The notes: generated by a model not told the origin, from the letters alone. A stretch of 64,000 nt of DNA from Nitrincola iocasae (GCF_008727795.1 NZ_CP044222.1:3720001-3784000); one strand, 5' to 3'; counted from the stretch's first letter, positions 1 to 8,706 are shown. Translations and numbers: made by a program.

Positions 1-326
1 AACTCTTCCAGGCTGGGAATATAGGTATTAATTCGACGCATCACCATGCCGGGTGTATTACGCTGCACAAACGCACTGACACGAAAGCGCCCGATGCCTT
101 GGGCACTAATGGCAAAATTACATTCATGAGTGCCTTCAAACTCTGCCAATTGCTTATCATTCATGGTGCTGTACACCAGCTTTCTGGCTTGCTCAGGCTT
201 GAGCACCTCTTTGGTCAGCGGCTTGATGGTGCCATCCACCTTAATTGCAGGTGCGGCGCCGGCTGTAACAAAAAGGTCAGATGCACCACGATCCGACATC
301 ACCTTAAGCAGTTGTGTAAAATCCAT
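1..326 (-). CDS. pilU: PilU, type IV pilus retraction ATPase (5' part only)
   Basis: This is the N-terminal part, about 108 residues, of a PilT-family ATPase; the rest lies beyond the left edge. The protein starts MDFTQLLKVMSDRGASDL and contains the PilT/PilU N-terminal PAS-like domain; the Walker motifs are outside the window. It lies 26 nt downstream of pilT on the same strand, which is the usual pilT-pilU order. PilU is the accessory retraction motor of twitching motility and needs PilT to work. I call it PilU rather than a second PilT because of its position and because its opening sequence differs from PilT. A cytoplasmic hexamer at the pilus base is expected from the family. Confidence 0.9.
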   Translation of the reverse strand, partial: MDFTQLLKVMSDRGASDLFVTAGAAPAIKVDGTIKPLTKEVLKPEQARKLVYSTMNDKQLAEFEGTHECNFAISAQGIGRFRVSAFVQRNTPGMVMRRINTYIPSLEE

Positions 327-352
327 AGCCCTGTCCTTATTAGGTTATGCCA

Positions 353-1387
353 TCAGAAGGATGACGGATTCTTCGATTTCTCGCGCGCCGCTTCTCTGGA
401 GATCAAGCCTTTCGATACCAGTTCAGTCAAGGACTGATCCAGTGTCTTCATGCCAAAAGAGGCACCTGTCTGTATCGCAGAGTACATCTGCGCGACCTTG
501 TCTTCACGGATCAGGTTACGTATCGCCGGTGTGCCGATCATAATTTCATGGGCGGCAATACGCCCGCCTTTGAGTTTTTTCATCAAGGACTGGGAGATAA
601 CACCCTGCAAGGATTCCGAGAGCATGGAGCGCACCATATCTTTTTCGGCCGCAGGAAAGACATCAATGATACGGTCGATAGTTTTAGCCGCCGAGGTGGT
701 ATGCAAGGTGCCAAACACCAGATGCCCGGTTTCTGCAGCTGTAAGCGCCAGACGGATGGTTTCCAGGTCACGCATCTCACCTACGAGGATAATATCCGGG
801 TCTTCACGCAACGCCGAGCGCAACGCATTAGCAAAACTATGCGTATCACGATGCACTTCACGCTGGTTCACCAGACATTTCTTACTTTCATGCACAAACT
901 CGATCGGATCCTCGATAGTGAGGATATGTTCCGAACGGGTATCGTTGATATAGTCAATCATCGCTGCCAGCGTGGTACTTTTACCTGAACCAGTGGGTCC
1001 GGTAACCAGCACCAATCCGCGAGCCTTTTCAGACAGATCCTGAAAAACTTTCCCCATGCCAAGGTCATCGAGCGTGAAGACTTTGCTGGGAACCGTACGG
1101 AAGACTGCAGCCGCACCACGATGCTGATTAAACGCATTAACACGGAAACGTGACAGTTTAGGAACCTCGAAAGAGAAGTCGACCTCGAGATTTTCTTCAT
1201 ATTCTTTACGCTGACGGTCATTCATGATGTCATATACCAGCGTATGCACCTGTTTGTGATCCAAAGCCGGCAGTTTGATGCGGCGAACATCACCATCTAC
1301 TCGGATCATGGGTGGCATACCGGAAGTCAGGTGTAAATCAGAAGCGCCCTGCTGGACAGCAAAGGACAAGAGTTCAGTAATATCCAT
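353..1387 (-). CDS. pilT: PilT, type IV pilus twitching motility ATPase
   Basis: This 344-residue protein is full length for PilT. It has the N-terminal PAS-like domain (residues 1 to about 100), Walker A GPTGSGKS at 130-137, the Asp box around IEDPIEF, Walker B with ILVGEMRD, and the His box HLVFGTLHTTSA. PilT depolymerises the type IV pilus by driving pilin back into the inner membrane, and it is needed for twitching and DNA uptake. It is transcribed away from yggS and followed closely by pilU. This type IVa pilus ATPase is distinct from the MSHA machinery later in the window, which has no retraction ATPase of its own here, so PilT could also serve MSHA; that last point is inference. Confidence 0.97.
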   Translation of the reverse strand: MDITELLSFAVQQGASDLHLTSGMPPMIRVDGDVRRIKLPALDHKQVHTLVYDIMNDRQRKEYEENLEVDFSFEVPKLSRFRVNAFNQHRGAAAVFRTVPSKVFTLDDLGMGKVFQDLSEKARGLVLVTGPTGSGKSTTLAAMIDYINDTRSEHILTIEDPIEFVHESKKCLVNQREVHRDTHSFANALRSALREDPDIILVGEMRDLETIRLALTAAETGHLVFGTLHTTSAAKTIDRIIDVFPAAEKDMVRSMLSESLQGVISQSLMKKLKGGRIAAHEIMIGTPAIRNLIREDKVAQMYSAIQTGASFGMKTLDQSLTELVSKGLISREAAREKSKNPSSF

Positions 1388-1477
1388 AGAATTTATGCTC
1401 GCAGCTTCTTCCCATTAGAGGTTCTATTAACGCAGAATACCCTGATCCATGAATGTACGACAACCAGAATATCCTAT

Positions 1478-2170
1478 ATGTCTATCATAGCAGAGAAAAC
1501 CACGCAGGTAGTGAGCGAGATCAATCAAGCCTGCCTGGCCACAGGCCGCCACCCATCGGAGGTCGCCCTGCTTGCGGTGAGTAAAACACGCAGTGCCAAT
1601 GAGGTACGCGAAGCTTACCAACAGGGGCTGACTCGGTTTGGAGAGAATTATCTACAAGAAGCACTGGATAAAATCCAGGAGCTAGATGATTTACCGCTGG
1701 AATGGCATTTCATTGGTCCGGTGCAGTCGAATAAAACCCGCCAGATTGCTGAAGCCTTTGACTGGGTGCATAGCGTTGACCGATTGAAAATCGCCCGCCG
1801 CCTGTCTGAGCAGCGCCCCACTGACTTACCCGATCTGAATGTCTGCTTGCAGGTTAACATTGACGATGAGAGCAGCAAGTCTGGTTGCTCACCGGATGAA
1901 GCCTTGGAGTTGGCCCGTGCAATAGCCGCGTTGCCACATATTTGCTTGCGTGGGCTCATGGCGATTCCCGCAGCCAGTGATGATGAGACGGTGCAACGAC
2001 TGGCCTTTGCCAAGGTTCGGGAGCTGGCGGAGAGGATTCGTGCCAATGGTCTTGCTATGGATACACTGTCCATGGGGATGTCTGGGGATCTTGCGGCGGC
2101 CATCGCTGAGGGGAGTACGCTGGTTAGAATTGGTACGGCGCTGTTTGGTCCGCGGGCAGCTAAGGGCTAG
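1478..2170 (+). CDS. yggS: YggS/PLPBP family pyridoxal phosphate homeostasis protein
   Basis: This 230-residue single-domain alanine-racemase-fold protein matches the YggS family length. The PLP-binding lysine is visible in LLAVSKTRS near residue 36, and the later segments HFIGPVQSNK and SMGMSGDL are family hallmarks. YggS binds pyridoxal phosphate without known catalysis and buffers the free vitamin B6 pool; loss perturbs amino-acid metabolism. It is divergent from pilT. In Pseudomonas and most gammaproteobacteria the next gene is proC, then yggT; here proC is absent and unrelated sequence follows before yggT. Confidence 0.95.
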   Translation: MSIIAEKTTQVVSEINQACLATGRHPSEVALLAVSKTRSANEVREAYQQGLTRFGENYLQEALDKIQELDDLPLEWHFIGPVQSNKTRQIAEAFDWVHSVDRLKIARRLSEQRPTDLPDLNVCLQVNIDDESSKSGCSPDEALELARAIAALPHICLRGLMAIPAASDDETVQRLAFAKVRELAERIRANGLAMDTLSMGMSGDLAAAIAEGSTLVRIGTALFGPRAAKG

Positions 2171-2532
2171 TACCACTTGGGTCCGGTGACTTTGGTGCCA
2201 CGCTGGGTGGTGATATCGCTTTGCTGTGACACGCTATTCGTCATCCATGGCACGCTCGACTGCCGGCAGACGGTCACCTCAAAGCGATACCACCACCCGC
2301 CCAAAGTCCTGTGCCAGCGGGGAGACTACACGGTTGTTTTTCGTAGAATACCCTCCAAGCTTGACAAAAACTAAAAAATAATTAGCGTAAAAATTACTAA
2401 CACAGCATGTGACTCTCATCGCATGCCGAAACAGCTGTACACGGAATGACAGACAGTGCACTTTAAAAACACCTTTTCATCTATCTATGCTACGGGCGGC
2501 ACCACCGTTGAGTTTTACTATGGAAAATTTAT
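2171..2532. other. Non-coding or decayed stretch after yggS
   Basis: There is no convincing intact gene in these 362 nt. On the minus strand a 52-codon open stretch (2167-2325) reads GGWWYRFEVTVCRQ and ends TKVTGPKWY, with its stop overlapping the yggS stop. The adjacent minus-strand frame upstream reads SPLAQDFGR just before it, so joining the two with one frameshift would give a longer coherent C-terminus. This may be the tail of a decayed gene. No start codon with a ribosome site was found for it. No proC-like sequence is recognisable. Confidence 0.3.
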
Positions 2533-2979
2533 ATGAAACGCTTCGTTTATCTGATTTTCATAGTTGCTTGTACGATTTCTGCAGCAGATCGAAGTATCGA
2601 TTCGGAAAGTAATGCTAGCACTTTGTCAGGAAAAGCGCTTTTTAGGACGCTGTTAAAAAATTCAAACCACTCCCTGCAAGACGAATTACTGTGCCAGCCT
2701 CCCATAACTGCTGAAGATCCAAAAAGCTACACTCTCGGTGACCAACTGTCATTATTGCTAGCGATGGGACATTACGATGAGACTAGTGCAAAACTGGACT
2801 CTACTTGCTCTATTGACATATTCGAGACACCATCAGGCGAAACCCTTGATGTATGGGACTGTCAGATTACAGTGGCCGAGACAAATACTGAGAGTGAGTT
2901 TGTCTCTAGTTCGATGCTTGCCATAGCTATTAGCCGCCCTCAAAAAATAATGGTGCCAGGCTCGCTCAGATGTTTATGA
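2533..2979 (+). CDS. Hypothetical secreted protein in the proC position
   Basis: I do not recognise this 148-residue protein. The N-terminus MKRFVYLIFIVACTISA is a typical Sec signal peptide, cleaved probably before ADRS. The mature part is acidic, has five cysteines at spaced positions including one near the extreme C-terminus, and shows no catalytic motif I can name. It sits between yggS and yggT, where gammaproteobacteria normally carry proC, and its stop overlaps the start of a 51-residue membrane ORF. Base use is more AT-rich than in yggS. It may be a genuine periplasmic protein or a lineage-specific acquisition; a spurious ORF is possible but the signal peptide argues against it. Confidence 0.5.
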   Translation: MKRFVYLIFIVACTISAADRSIDSESNASTLSGKALFRTLLKNSNHSLQDELLCQPPITAEDPKSYTLGDQLSLLLAMGHYDETSAKLDSTCSIDIFETPSGETLDVWDCQITVAETNTESEFVSSSMLAIAISRPQKIMVPGSLRCL

Positions 2980-3131
2980 AGTCGAGCTGTACGCCAGTTG
3001 GGGCGTTGGATCTGGCGCGTAAAATAGCGGCGCGTATTCACAAAGAGAGCTGGATCGGCTTGGCAATATTTGGGGTAGTCCTCTCGTTCCTGCCTCTGAT
3101 TTGGACTTTCTACACTGCAATCTCTGGATAG
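2976..3131 (+). CDS. Possible 51-residue single-span membrane protein
   Basis: The ATG overlaps the stop of the preceding secreted-protein ORF as ATGA, a common sign of translational coupling. The product has a basic amphipathic N-terminal half (DLARKIAARIHKESW) and one hydrophobic span (IGLAIFGVVLSFLPLIW) near the C-terminus. I do not recognise a family. Its small size, the tight overlap and the coherent membrane topology make it plausible, but no codon-bias or homology evidence is available here, and a chance ORF cannot be excluded. Confidence 0.35.
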   Translation: MKSSCTPVGALDLARKIAARIHKESWIGLAIFGVVLSFLPLIWTFYTAISG

Positions 3132-3153
3132 GTTTCTAAATAAGCATTCCTGA

Positions 3154-3336
3154 CTCCGATACGGCGAGGGGTATGCCGGAACCAGCACACTTTCCGGTCA
3201 TTTATTTGCCAACCAGCGCATACTGCTACAGAGCCAGCAAGCTTTATTGGGTCTGACGGTATTCTTTGTCGTTGCGTTTCCCCTGAATATCACTGGGAAA
3301 AGGTTCATTCGCCGCGTGAAAATCTCTATACTCTAA
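3154..3336 (+). pseudogene. Open stretch without start codon, possible gene remnant
   Basis: From a TGA at 3151 to a TAA at 3334 there is a 60-codon open frame with no ATG or GTG. Its peptide includes a hydrophobic segment (ALLGLTVFFVVAFPLNI) followed by a basic tail (GKRFIRRVK). It lies in the same frame as the 148-residue ORF upstream. It may be the decayed 3' end of a small membrane-protein gene. The alternative is chance openness of a short stretch. Confidence 0.2.
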
Positions 3337-3396
3337 TTTTCGTTTTCAGCACCGGCTTTATCCGGGCAACGGCTGCATCAAGTTTAAGGGTAGATC

Positions 3397-3930
3397 ATGG
3401 ATCCGCTATTATTAATTATCCGAACGATTGGCGAAATTTTTGCCTTTATTGCCATCCTGCGCTTTCTGCTGCAAGCAATGAATGTGGATTATTACAACCC
3501 CATCTCTCAGGCTGTGGTGAAATTTACCCAGGTGCCGCTGATGCCTTTGCAGCGTATCATGCCCAAGCTAGGCCGGATTGATATATCACCGCTGGTACTG
3601 GCGTTTATCATCAAGCTGGTCACTTTGTTTATTTTGGTATCGATCACCAGCAGCCCTCTGGGTATGGCAACAATTGCTGTACTTTCGCTTGTCGGTGTAT
3701 TGGACACCCTGCTGACTATTCTGTTTTGGGCTACCATCGGTTCCGTGATTATCAGTTGGGTTGCCCCCGATTCACCCCATCCGGCACCTCAATTGCTGCA
3801 GCAGCTTGTTGAGCCGATGTTTGCACAGGTTCGACGCTTCCTCCCCCCTATTGGAGGGCTTGATCTGTCACCAATCGCCATTTTCTTGGTAATACAGATC
3901 GTGCAGTCGCAATTACCACGCTTGATGTGA
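3397..3930 (+). CDS. yggT: YggT family integral membrane protein
   Basis: This 177-residue protein carries two copies of the YGGT domain, each with hydrophobic helices flanking a short conserved stretch (first around VDYYNPISQAVVKFTQ, second ending LDLSPIAIFLVIQ). Four or five membrane spans are visible. The family is widely conserved, usually next to yggS and proC. It has been linked to osmotic or ion stress and to membrane organisation in some bacteria, but the biochemical role is not settled. It precedes metX by 56 nt, as in Pseudomonas, and is probably cotranscribed with it. Confidence 0.93.
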   Translation: MDPLLLIIRTIGEIFAFIAILRFLLQAMNVDYYNPISQAVVKFTQVPLMPLQRIMPKLGRIDISPLVLAFIIKLVTLFILVSITSSPLGMATIAVLSLVGVLDTLLTILFWATIGSVIISWVAPDSPHPAPQLLQQLVEPMFAQVRRFLPPIGGLDLSPIAIFLVIQIVQSQLPRLM

Positions 3931-3986
3931 CCTGAAATTCAGCCAACGGACGCTTAAATTTCTTACATCAACGAAGAGGTTACAAG

Positions 3987-5144
3987 GTGAGCGAGTTCCC
4001 GGAAGATAGCATCGGTCTGGTCACACCACAGACACTCCATTTCGACACCCCACTGACACTAGCCAGTGGTCGCATTTTGCCTCACTATGACCTGGTGATT
4101 GAAACCTATGGGCAGTTGAATGCCGATGCCAGTAACGCGGTATTGATTTGCCACGCCTTGTCTGGTCATCACCATGCCGCAGGCTATCACTCAGTTGATG
4201 AACGCAAACCCGGCTGGTGGGATTCTGCCATAGGCCCGGGTAAAGTTATCGATACTGAACGTTTCTTTGTGGTGGCTCTGAACAACCTCGGTGGCTGTCA
4301 CGGCAGCACAGGCCCTAATACACCGAACCCTGAAACCGGCAAACCCTACGGGCCTGATTTCCCTATTGTCACTGTGCTTGACTGGGTACATAGTCAGGCA
4401 CACTTGGCTGACCGGCTCGGTATTACCCAGTGGGCAGCGGTTGTAGGCGGCAGCCTCGGGGGTATGCAAGCGATGCAATGGGCTATCAGCTATCCGGAAC
4501 GGTTACGTCACTGCGTGGTTATTGCGGCGGCACCCAAGCTCAGCACTCAAAATATCGCGTTCAATGAAGTGGCCCGCCAGGCGATTACCAAGGACCCGCA
4601 ATTTTATAATGGCCACTATTATGAACAGGGCGTGGTGCCTAAAACCGGGCTGATGCTGGCACGCATGGTAGGGCACATCACTTACCTTTCCGAAGACGGC
4701 ATGCGCGACAAGTTCGGTCGTGAATTGCGCTCCGGCAAACTCAGCTTTGATTTTAACCCACAGTTTGAAATTGAATCTTATCTGCAATATCAGGGTGAGC
4801 GCTTCTCATCAGCGTTTGATGCCAACACTTACCTGCTGATGACCAAGGCCCTCGATTATTTTGATCCGGCAGCCGAGTATGACAACAATCTGGCAGCCGC
4901 ACTGAGTGACGTGCGTTGTGATTTCTTTATCGCCTCATTCACCACCGACTGGCGCTTTTCACCCGAACGCTCGCGTGAGATTGTCGATGCCTTGATTGAA
5001 GCCAAGAAGCATGTCACCTATACAGAAATTCAGGCCGCTCATGGCCATGATGCCTTCCTGATTCCTATTCCCCGCTACATGGAAGTCTTCGGCGCCTATA
5101 TGAACCGGATTGCTGCTGAACAGGAGAATCAATATGCGCGCTGA
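3987..5144 (+). CDS. metX: Homoserine O-acyltransferase MetX
   Basis: This 385-residue alpha/beta-hydrolase-fold enzyme acylates homoserine, the first committed step to methionine. The nucleophile elbow is GGSLGGMQA near residue 155, the catalytic aspartate is in FTTDWRFSPE, and the histidine is in AHGHDAFLI near the C-terminus. The start is GTG at 3987. MetX enzymes paired with metW in gamma- and betaproteobacteria are generally succinyltransferases rather than acetyltransferases, so succinyl-CoA is the likely donor (inference from context). The end overlaps metW by 11 nt, implying coupled translation. Confidence 0.95.
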   Translation: MSEFPEDSIGLVTPQTLHFDTPLTLASGRILPHYDLVIETYGQLNADASNAVLICHALSGHHHAAGYHSVDERKPGWWDSAIGPGKVIDTERFFVVALNNLGGCHGSTGPNTPNPETGKPYGPDFPIVTVLDWVHSQAHLADRLGITQWAAVVGGSLGGMQAMQWAISYPERLRHCVVIAAAPKLSTQNIAFNEVARQAITKDPQFYNGHYYEQGVVPKTGLMLARMVGHITYLSEDGMRDKFGRELRSGKLSFDFNPQFEIESYLQYQGERFSSAFDANTYLLMTKALDYFDPAAEYDNNLAAALSDVRCDFFIASFTTDWRFSPERSREIVDALIEAKKHVTYTEIQAAHGHDAFLIPIPRYMEVFGAYMNRIAAEQENQYAR

Positions 5145-5724
5145 TCTGGAGATCATTCGTGAATGGATCAGGCCCGGCTCACGTGTCATCGACCTGGGTT
5201 GTGGCGAGGGTGAATTACTGGCGCATCTGATCAAGGAAAAACAAATCAGTGGTTATGGTATTGAAATTCATCCCGATAACATCACTGCCTGCATTGATAA
5301 GGGTGTCAGCGTAATTGAAAAAGATATAGATGATGGCCTCAGTGGTATTCGCAGCAACAGCTTTGATACCGTGGTGATGAGTCATGCACTGCAAACCATG
5401 CACCGCCCGGACCAGATAGTTGAAGAGATGCTGCGGATCGGTAAAGAATGCATAGTCACCTTCCCTAACTTTGCTCACTGGCGAGCGCGTGGCTATCTGG
5501 CGCTGAAAGGAAGAATGCCGGTATCCAAGTTTCTATCCTACACTTGGTACAATACCCCCAACATCCACTTTTTCACCTTCAAGGATTTTGAGGAACTCTG
5601 TGTCGAACGTAATATCTACATAGTGGACCGAACGGTGGTAGATCATGAGCACAAACACCGCTGGTGGATACGTTTATGGCCCAACATGCTCGGCGAGATC
5701 GCCATTTACCGTATCACCCGCTGA
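5134..5724 (+). CDS. metW: MetW, methionine biosynthesis partner of MetX
   Basis: The start is taken at the ATG at 5134, giving 196 residues beginning MRADLEIIREWI; a ribosome site (AGGAG) precedes it inside the metX end. It has a class I SAM-methyltransferase fold: motif I is VIDLGCGEGELL, and the sequence ends in a conserved W-rich part (HKHRWWIRLWPNM). MetW occurs with MetX in many proteobacteria and is required for or stimulates homoserine acylation through complex formation; it is not known as a true methyltransferase in this role. Its overlap with metX supports a functional pair. Confidence 0.94.
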   Translation: MRADLEIIREWIRPGSRVIDLGCGEGELLAHLIKEKQISGYGIEIHPDNITACIDKGVSVIEKDIDDGLSGIRSNSFDTVVMSHALQTMHRPDQIVEEMLRIGKECIVTFPNFAHWRARGYLALKGRMPVSKFLSYTWYNTPNIHFFTFKDFEELCVERNIYIVDRTVVDHEHKHRWWIRLWPNMLGEIAIYRITR

Positions 5725-5750
5725 ACCTTATATAAAAGGAAGACACGACC

Positions 5751-6200
5751 ATGTTGACTCGATACAGCCCCCTGCTCTTTGCAGCCTTGTTGTCGCTAAC
5801 CTTAAGCGCCAGCCTGCAGGCAGAACAGATGTTCAGTGATGAACATTATGAAATCCATTACAATGCATTTAACTCCACACTGATTCCTGCCGAAGTAGCC
5901 GCCAGCTATAACCTCACACGCAGTGGTAGCCGTGGCTTGATAAATATTGCGGTGCGTGAGAAACAGCCGGATGGTAGCACCCGTCCAGTCAGCGCCCAGG
6001 TCAGCGGGGAAGTCCGCAACCTGATACAACAGACTCAATCCGTTGAATTCCGTGAAATTACAGAAACTGATGCCATTTATTCAATCGGCAGTTTTCAGTT
6101 TACCAATGAAGACCTGCTGACTATTCAGTTGGAAGTGCAACCGGATGCTGAACGCCCGGCTTATCAGATTGAACTCCAGCAAACCTTTTACGTGGACTGA
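5751..6200 (+). CDS. DUF4426 domain-containing periplasmic protein
   Basis: This 149-residue protein has a clear signal peptide (residues 1 to about 23, ending SLQA before EQMF) followed by a single DUF4426 domain of beta-rich character. The function is unknown. The gene lies between metW and rdgB exactly as in Pseudomonas, in a run of closely spaced plus-strand genes (26 nt after metW, 3 nt before rdgB), so cotranscription is likely. A good ribosome site (AAAGGAAG) precedes the ATG. Confidence 0.85.
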   Translation: MLTRYSPLLFAALLSLTLSASLQAEQMFSDEHYEIHYNAFNSTLIPAEVAASYNLTRSGSRGLINIAVREKQPDGSTRPVSAQVSGEVRNLIQQTQSVEFREITETDAIYSIGSFQFTNEDLLTIQLEVQPDAERPAYQIELQQTFYVD

Positions 6201-6203
6201 TCC

Positions 6204-6812
6204 TTGAGTAAACAGCAATTTGTATTGGCCAGCGGTAATGCTGGCAAACTGCGTGAATTCAGCCAGATGCTGGCTGAAAAACACATAGAGGTATTGCCTC
6301 AGTCAGCGCTCAATGTCACCGAGGCGGATGAAACTGGACTGACCTTTGTGGAAAATGCCATTCTCAAAGCCCGACATGCCTGTGAAGCCACCGGACTGGC
6401 GGCCCTTTCGGATGATTCAGGACTGGAAGTCGACGCTCTCAAGGGTGCACCGGGAATTTATTCGGCGCGCTATGCCGGTGTTGGCGCTGGCGACGAAGCC
6501 AATATCGATAAGCTGCTGCAGGCCTTAGCTGACAAACCTGAGGCTGAACGTAGCGCACGCTACCAATGTGTACTGGTGTATATGCGCCATGCCCTGGACC
6601 CCACCCCGCTGATCTGTCAGGCCAGCTGGGAAGGTCATATATTGACCGAGCGGCGTGGTGAGGGCGGCTTTGGCTACGACCCGATTTTCTATATTCCCGA
6701 GCTGCACTGCTCAGTGGCTCAGTTGAATCCGGCCGAAAAGCAACAGCATTCACATCGCGGCAAAGCCATGCGTGAGTTCTTTCAGCGTCTGAACAGCTTG
6801 TTACCAGTATGA
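6204..6812 (+). CDS. rdgB: RdgB, dITP/XTP pyrophosphatase
   Basis: This 202-residue house-cleaning enzyme hydrolyses dITP, dXTP and ITP to monophosphates, keeping deaminated purines out of DNA. The opening FVLASGNAGKLREF and the acidic metal-binding segment LSDDSGLEVDAL are diagnostic, and GGFGYDPIFYIPE is the C-terminal conserved motif. The start is a TTG at 6204, three bases after the upstream stop; no nearer ATG fits the conserved N-terminus. The 3' end overlaps hemW by four bases (ATGA). Confidence 0.95.
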   Translation: MSKQQFVLASGNAGKLREFSQMLAEKHIEVLPQSALNVTEADETGLTFVENAILKARHACEATGLAALSDDSGLEVDALKGAPGIYSARYAGVGAGDEANIDKLLQALADKPEAERSARYQCVLVYMRHALDPTPLICQASWEGHILTERRGEGGFGYDPIFYIPELHCSVAQLNPAEKQQHSHRGKAMREFFQRLNSLLPV

Positions 6813-7963
6813 CCCCAGCGGTACTGCCTCCCCTGTCGCTGTATATCCATATTCCCTGGTGTGTGCGTAAGTGCCCTTATTGCGACTTCAACTCGCATGC
6901 CAGGCAGGATGCATTACCGGAACAAGACTATATCCAGGCCCTGTCTCAGGACTTGAGTGCTGAACGCGAGCGCCTGCAATCACTGCGCCCACTGCACTCC
7001 ATTTTTATCGGCGGAGGCACCCCCAGCTTATTCAGCGCCGAGGCCATAGGCCAGATACTGACTGATGTCGACCGGCAATGGGGGATTGGCACAGACACTG
7101 AAGTGACCCTGGAAGCCAATCCCGGCACCTTTGAGCAGCAGCGCTTCGAGGGCTTTCGTCAGGCGGGCATCAACCGCCTGTCACTTGGCATCCAGAGCTT
7201 CAATGACACCCACCTGCAGGCGCTGGGGCGTATTCACAACGCTGACAATGCCCTCACTGCCGCCCGCAGTGCTCGCCGTATTTTTGACAAGCTGAATCTG
7301 GATCTAATGCATGGTTTGCCGGGACAACTCACCGTTGAGGCACTGGCAGACCTGCAACAGGCGATAGACCTGTCACCGGATCATCTGTCCTGGTACCAGT
7401 TAACCCTGGAGCCAAATACGGAGTTTCATGCCCGACCACCTACCCTGCCGGTAGATGAAGCTTTATGGGATATACAGGAACAGGGGCAGGAATTACTGGA
7501 TCAGGCGGGATTTCGGCAGTATGAAATATCGGCCTATGCCAAAGACAATCGCGTCAGCCAACATAACCTGAACTACTGGCAGTTCGGTGATTATCTAGGC
7601 ATAGGTGCTGGGGCTCACGGAAAAACCAGCCGACAGTCATCTGACAACAATGCCTTGCTGTTTGAGCGCCATCATAAACTGCGCCAACCTAAAGCCTATC
7701 TAGCCTCATTGCACAAAACCGCAGGACGCGAACACATTCCAACCGACGAGCTGAGCTTTGAGTTTATGCTCAATGCGCTACGCCTGTCTGACGGGGTAGC
7801 CAGTGAGCTTTTCAGTGCACGAACAGGCTTACCACTAACCTCAATCACAGCTCAGCTTACCAAAGCACGTGAATGGGGTCTGCTGGAGAACGATACCCGC
7901 GTTTTGCGCCCCACCCGACAAGGGCGCTTGTTCCTGAACGACCTGCTGGGTTTATTTCTCTGA
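6809..7963 (+). CDS. hemW: HemW, radical SAM haem chaperone
   Basis: This 384-residue radical SAM protein resembles coproporphyrinogen III oxidase HemN but is of the shorter HemW type. The iron-sulphur motif CxxxCxxC is visible as CVRKCPYCDF near residue 18, and the SAM-binding glycine motif is IGGGTPS. HemW binds haem and delivers it to respiratory enzymes; the family lacks HemN activity. It overlaps rdgB and ends nine bases before the convergent HAD gene. Confidence 0.95.
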   Translation: MTPAVLPPLSLYIHIPWCVRKCPYCDFNSHARQDALPEQDYIQALSQDLSAERERLQSLRPLHSIFIGGGTPSLFSAEAIGQILTDVDRQWGIGTDTEVTLEANPGTFEQQRFEGFRQAGINRLSLGIQSFNDTHLQALGRIHNADNALTAARSARRIFDKLNLDLMHGLPGQLTVEALADLQQAIDLSPDHLSWYQLTLEPNTEFHARPPTLPVDEALWDIQEQGQELLDQAGFRQYEISAYAKDNRVSQHNLNYWQFGDYLGIGAGAHGKTSRQSSDNNALLFERHHKLRQPKAYLASLHKTAGREHIPTDELSFEFMLNALRLSDGVASELFSARTGLPLTSITAQLTKAREWGLLENDTRVLRPTRQGRLFLNDLLGLFL

Positions 7964-7971
7964 TCAGCACT

Positions 7972-8706
7972 TTATAAACACGGCTGCCTGACCGCCTTGG
8001 TACGGATGGCGGCAACAGCGGCGGGAATATGTTCAAGGCTGGTCACTTCGGCATCCGCAGGCTGCCCCCCCGGCCAGGCACCAGCTTCCAGATTCACCCA
8101 GATTGTCCAGATACCCAGTTGCTGCGCCGCCTTCACATCATTAATGGGGTGATCGCCGACATGAATAACCTGGCGAGCATCCAGCCCACTGTGTGCCAGT
8201 GCAGTCTCGAACATCAATGGATGCGGTTTGGCCTGACCGACCTGGTCAGCATTGAATTGAAAATCAAATAGATCCGCCAGCCCTGTACGACTGACCTCCG
8301 CATTACCATTACTTAAAGCACCCAATCGGTAACCCTGTTGATGCAGGTTTTCCAGCATGCTCCGGGCATGAGCGAAAAACTCCACCTCATGACGCGCTTC
8401 AATAAAGGCTTCAAAGGCGCTCAGTGCCAACTCAGCTGCTTCCACCGCTGTGTAGCCACAGTGCGCCAGACACTCTTCGAGTAGTTTAAGCCGAATTTGA
8501 GTCACGCTGTGGGCAATCTCAGGACAACGCTGCAATAGCCCAGCCCGTAACGCTGACCCTTCATTCAGGTCTGACAATGCAAAATGCTGCGTCAGTAGCG
8601 GGGTATGGGTGTGTAACCAATCCCACAAGGTTCGGTTAGCATGCTGAATCACCGGACCTACCGCCCAGAGGGTATCATCCAGATCAAAAGTGATCGCTTT
8701 AATCAC
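7972..8706 (-). CDS. HAD superfamily hydrolase (YigB-like)
   Basis: The chosen start is GTG at 8706, giving about 244 residues beginning VIKAITFDLDDTLW, because a GGAGA ribosome site lies eight bases upstream; an ATG at 8742 would add 12 atypical residues. HAD motif I is DLDDT, motif II includes LSNGNAE, and motifs III/IV include KPHP and HVGDHPINDVKAA. E. coli YigB dephosphorylates FMN and sugar phosphates; that role is plausible but unproven here. The start overlaps the xerC stop by eight bases. The order dapF-DUF484-xerC-HAD is shared with Pseudomonas. Confidence 0.88.
   Translation of the reverse strand: MIKAITFDLDDTLWAVGPVIQHANRTLWDWLHTHTPLLTQHFALSDLNEGSALRAGLLQRCPEIAHSVTQIRLKLLEECLAHCGYTAVEAAELALSAFEAFIEARHEVEFFAHARSMLENLHQQGYRLGALSNGNAEVSRTGLADLFDFQFNADQVGQAKPHPLMFETALAHSGLDARQVIHVGDHPINDVKAAQQLGIWTIWVNLEAGAWPGGQPADAEVTSLEHIPAAVAAIRTKAVRQPCL

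Noticed and set aside
1648..2103. Minus-strand frame across yggS
   Set aside because: It lies entirely opposite the conserved YggS coding sequence and has no recognisable domain.
3930..3987. SAM riboswitch or MetJ site before metX
   Set aside because: The gap is only 56 bases and contains neither a conserved riboswitch core nor an AGACGTCT-type repeat.
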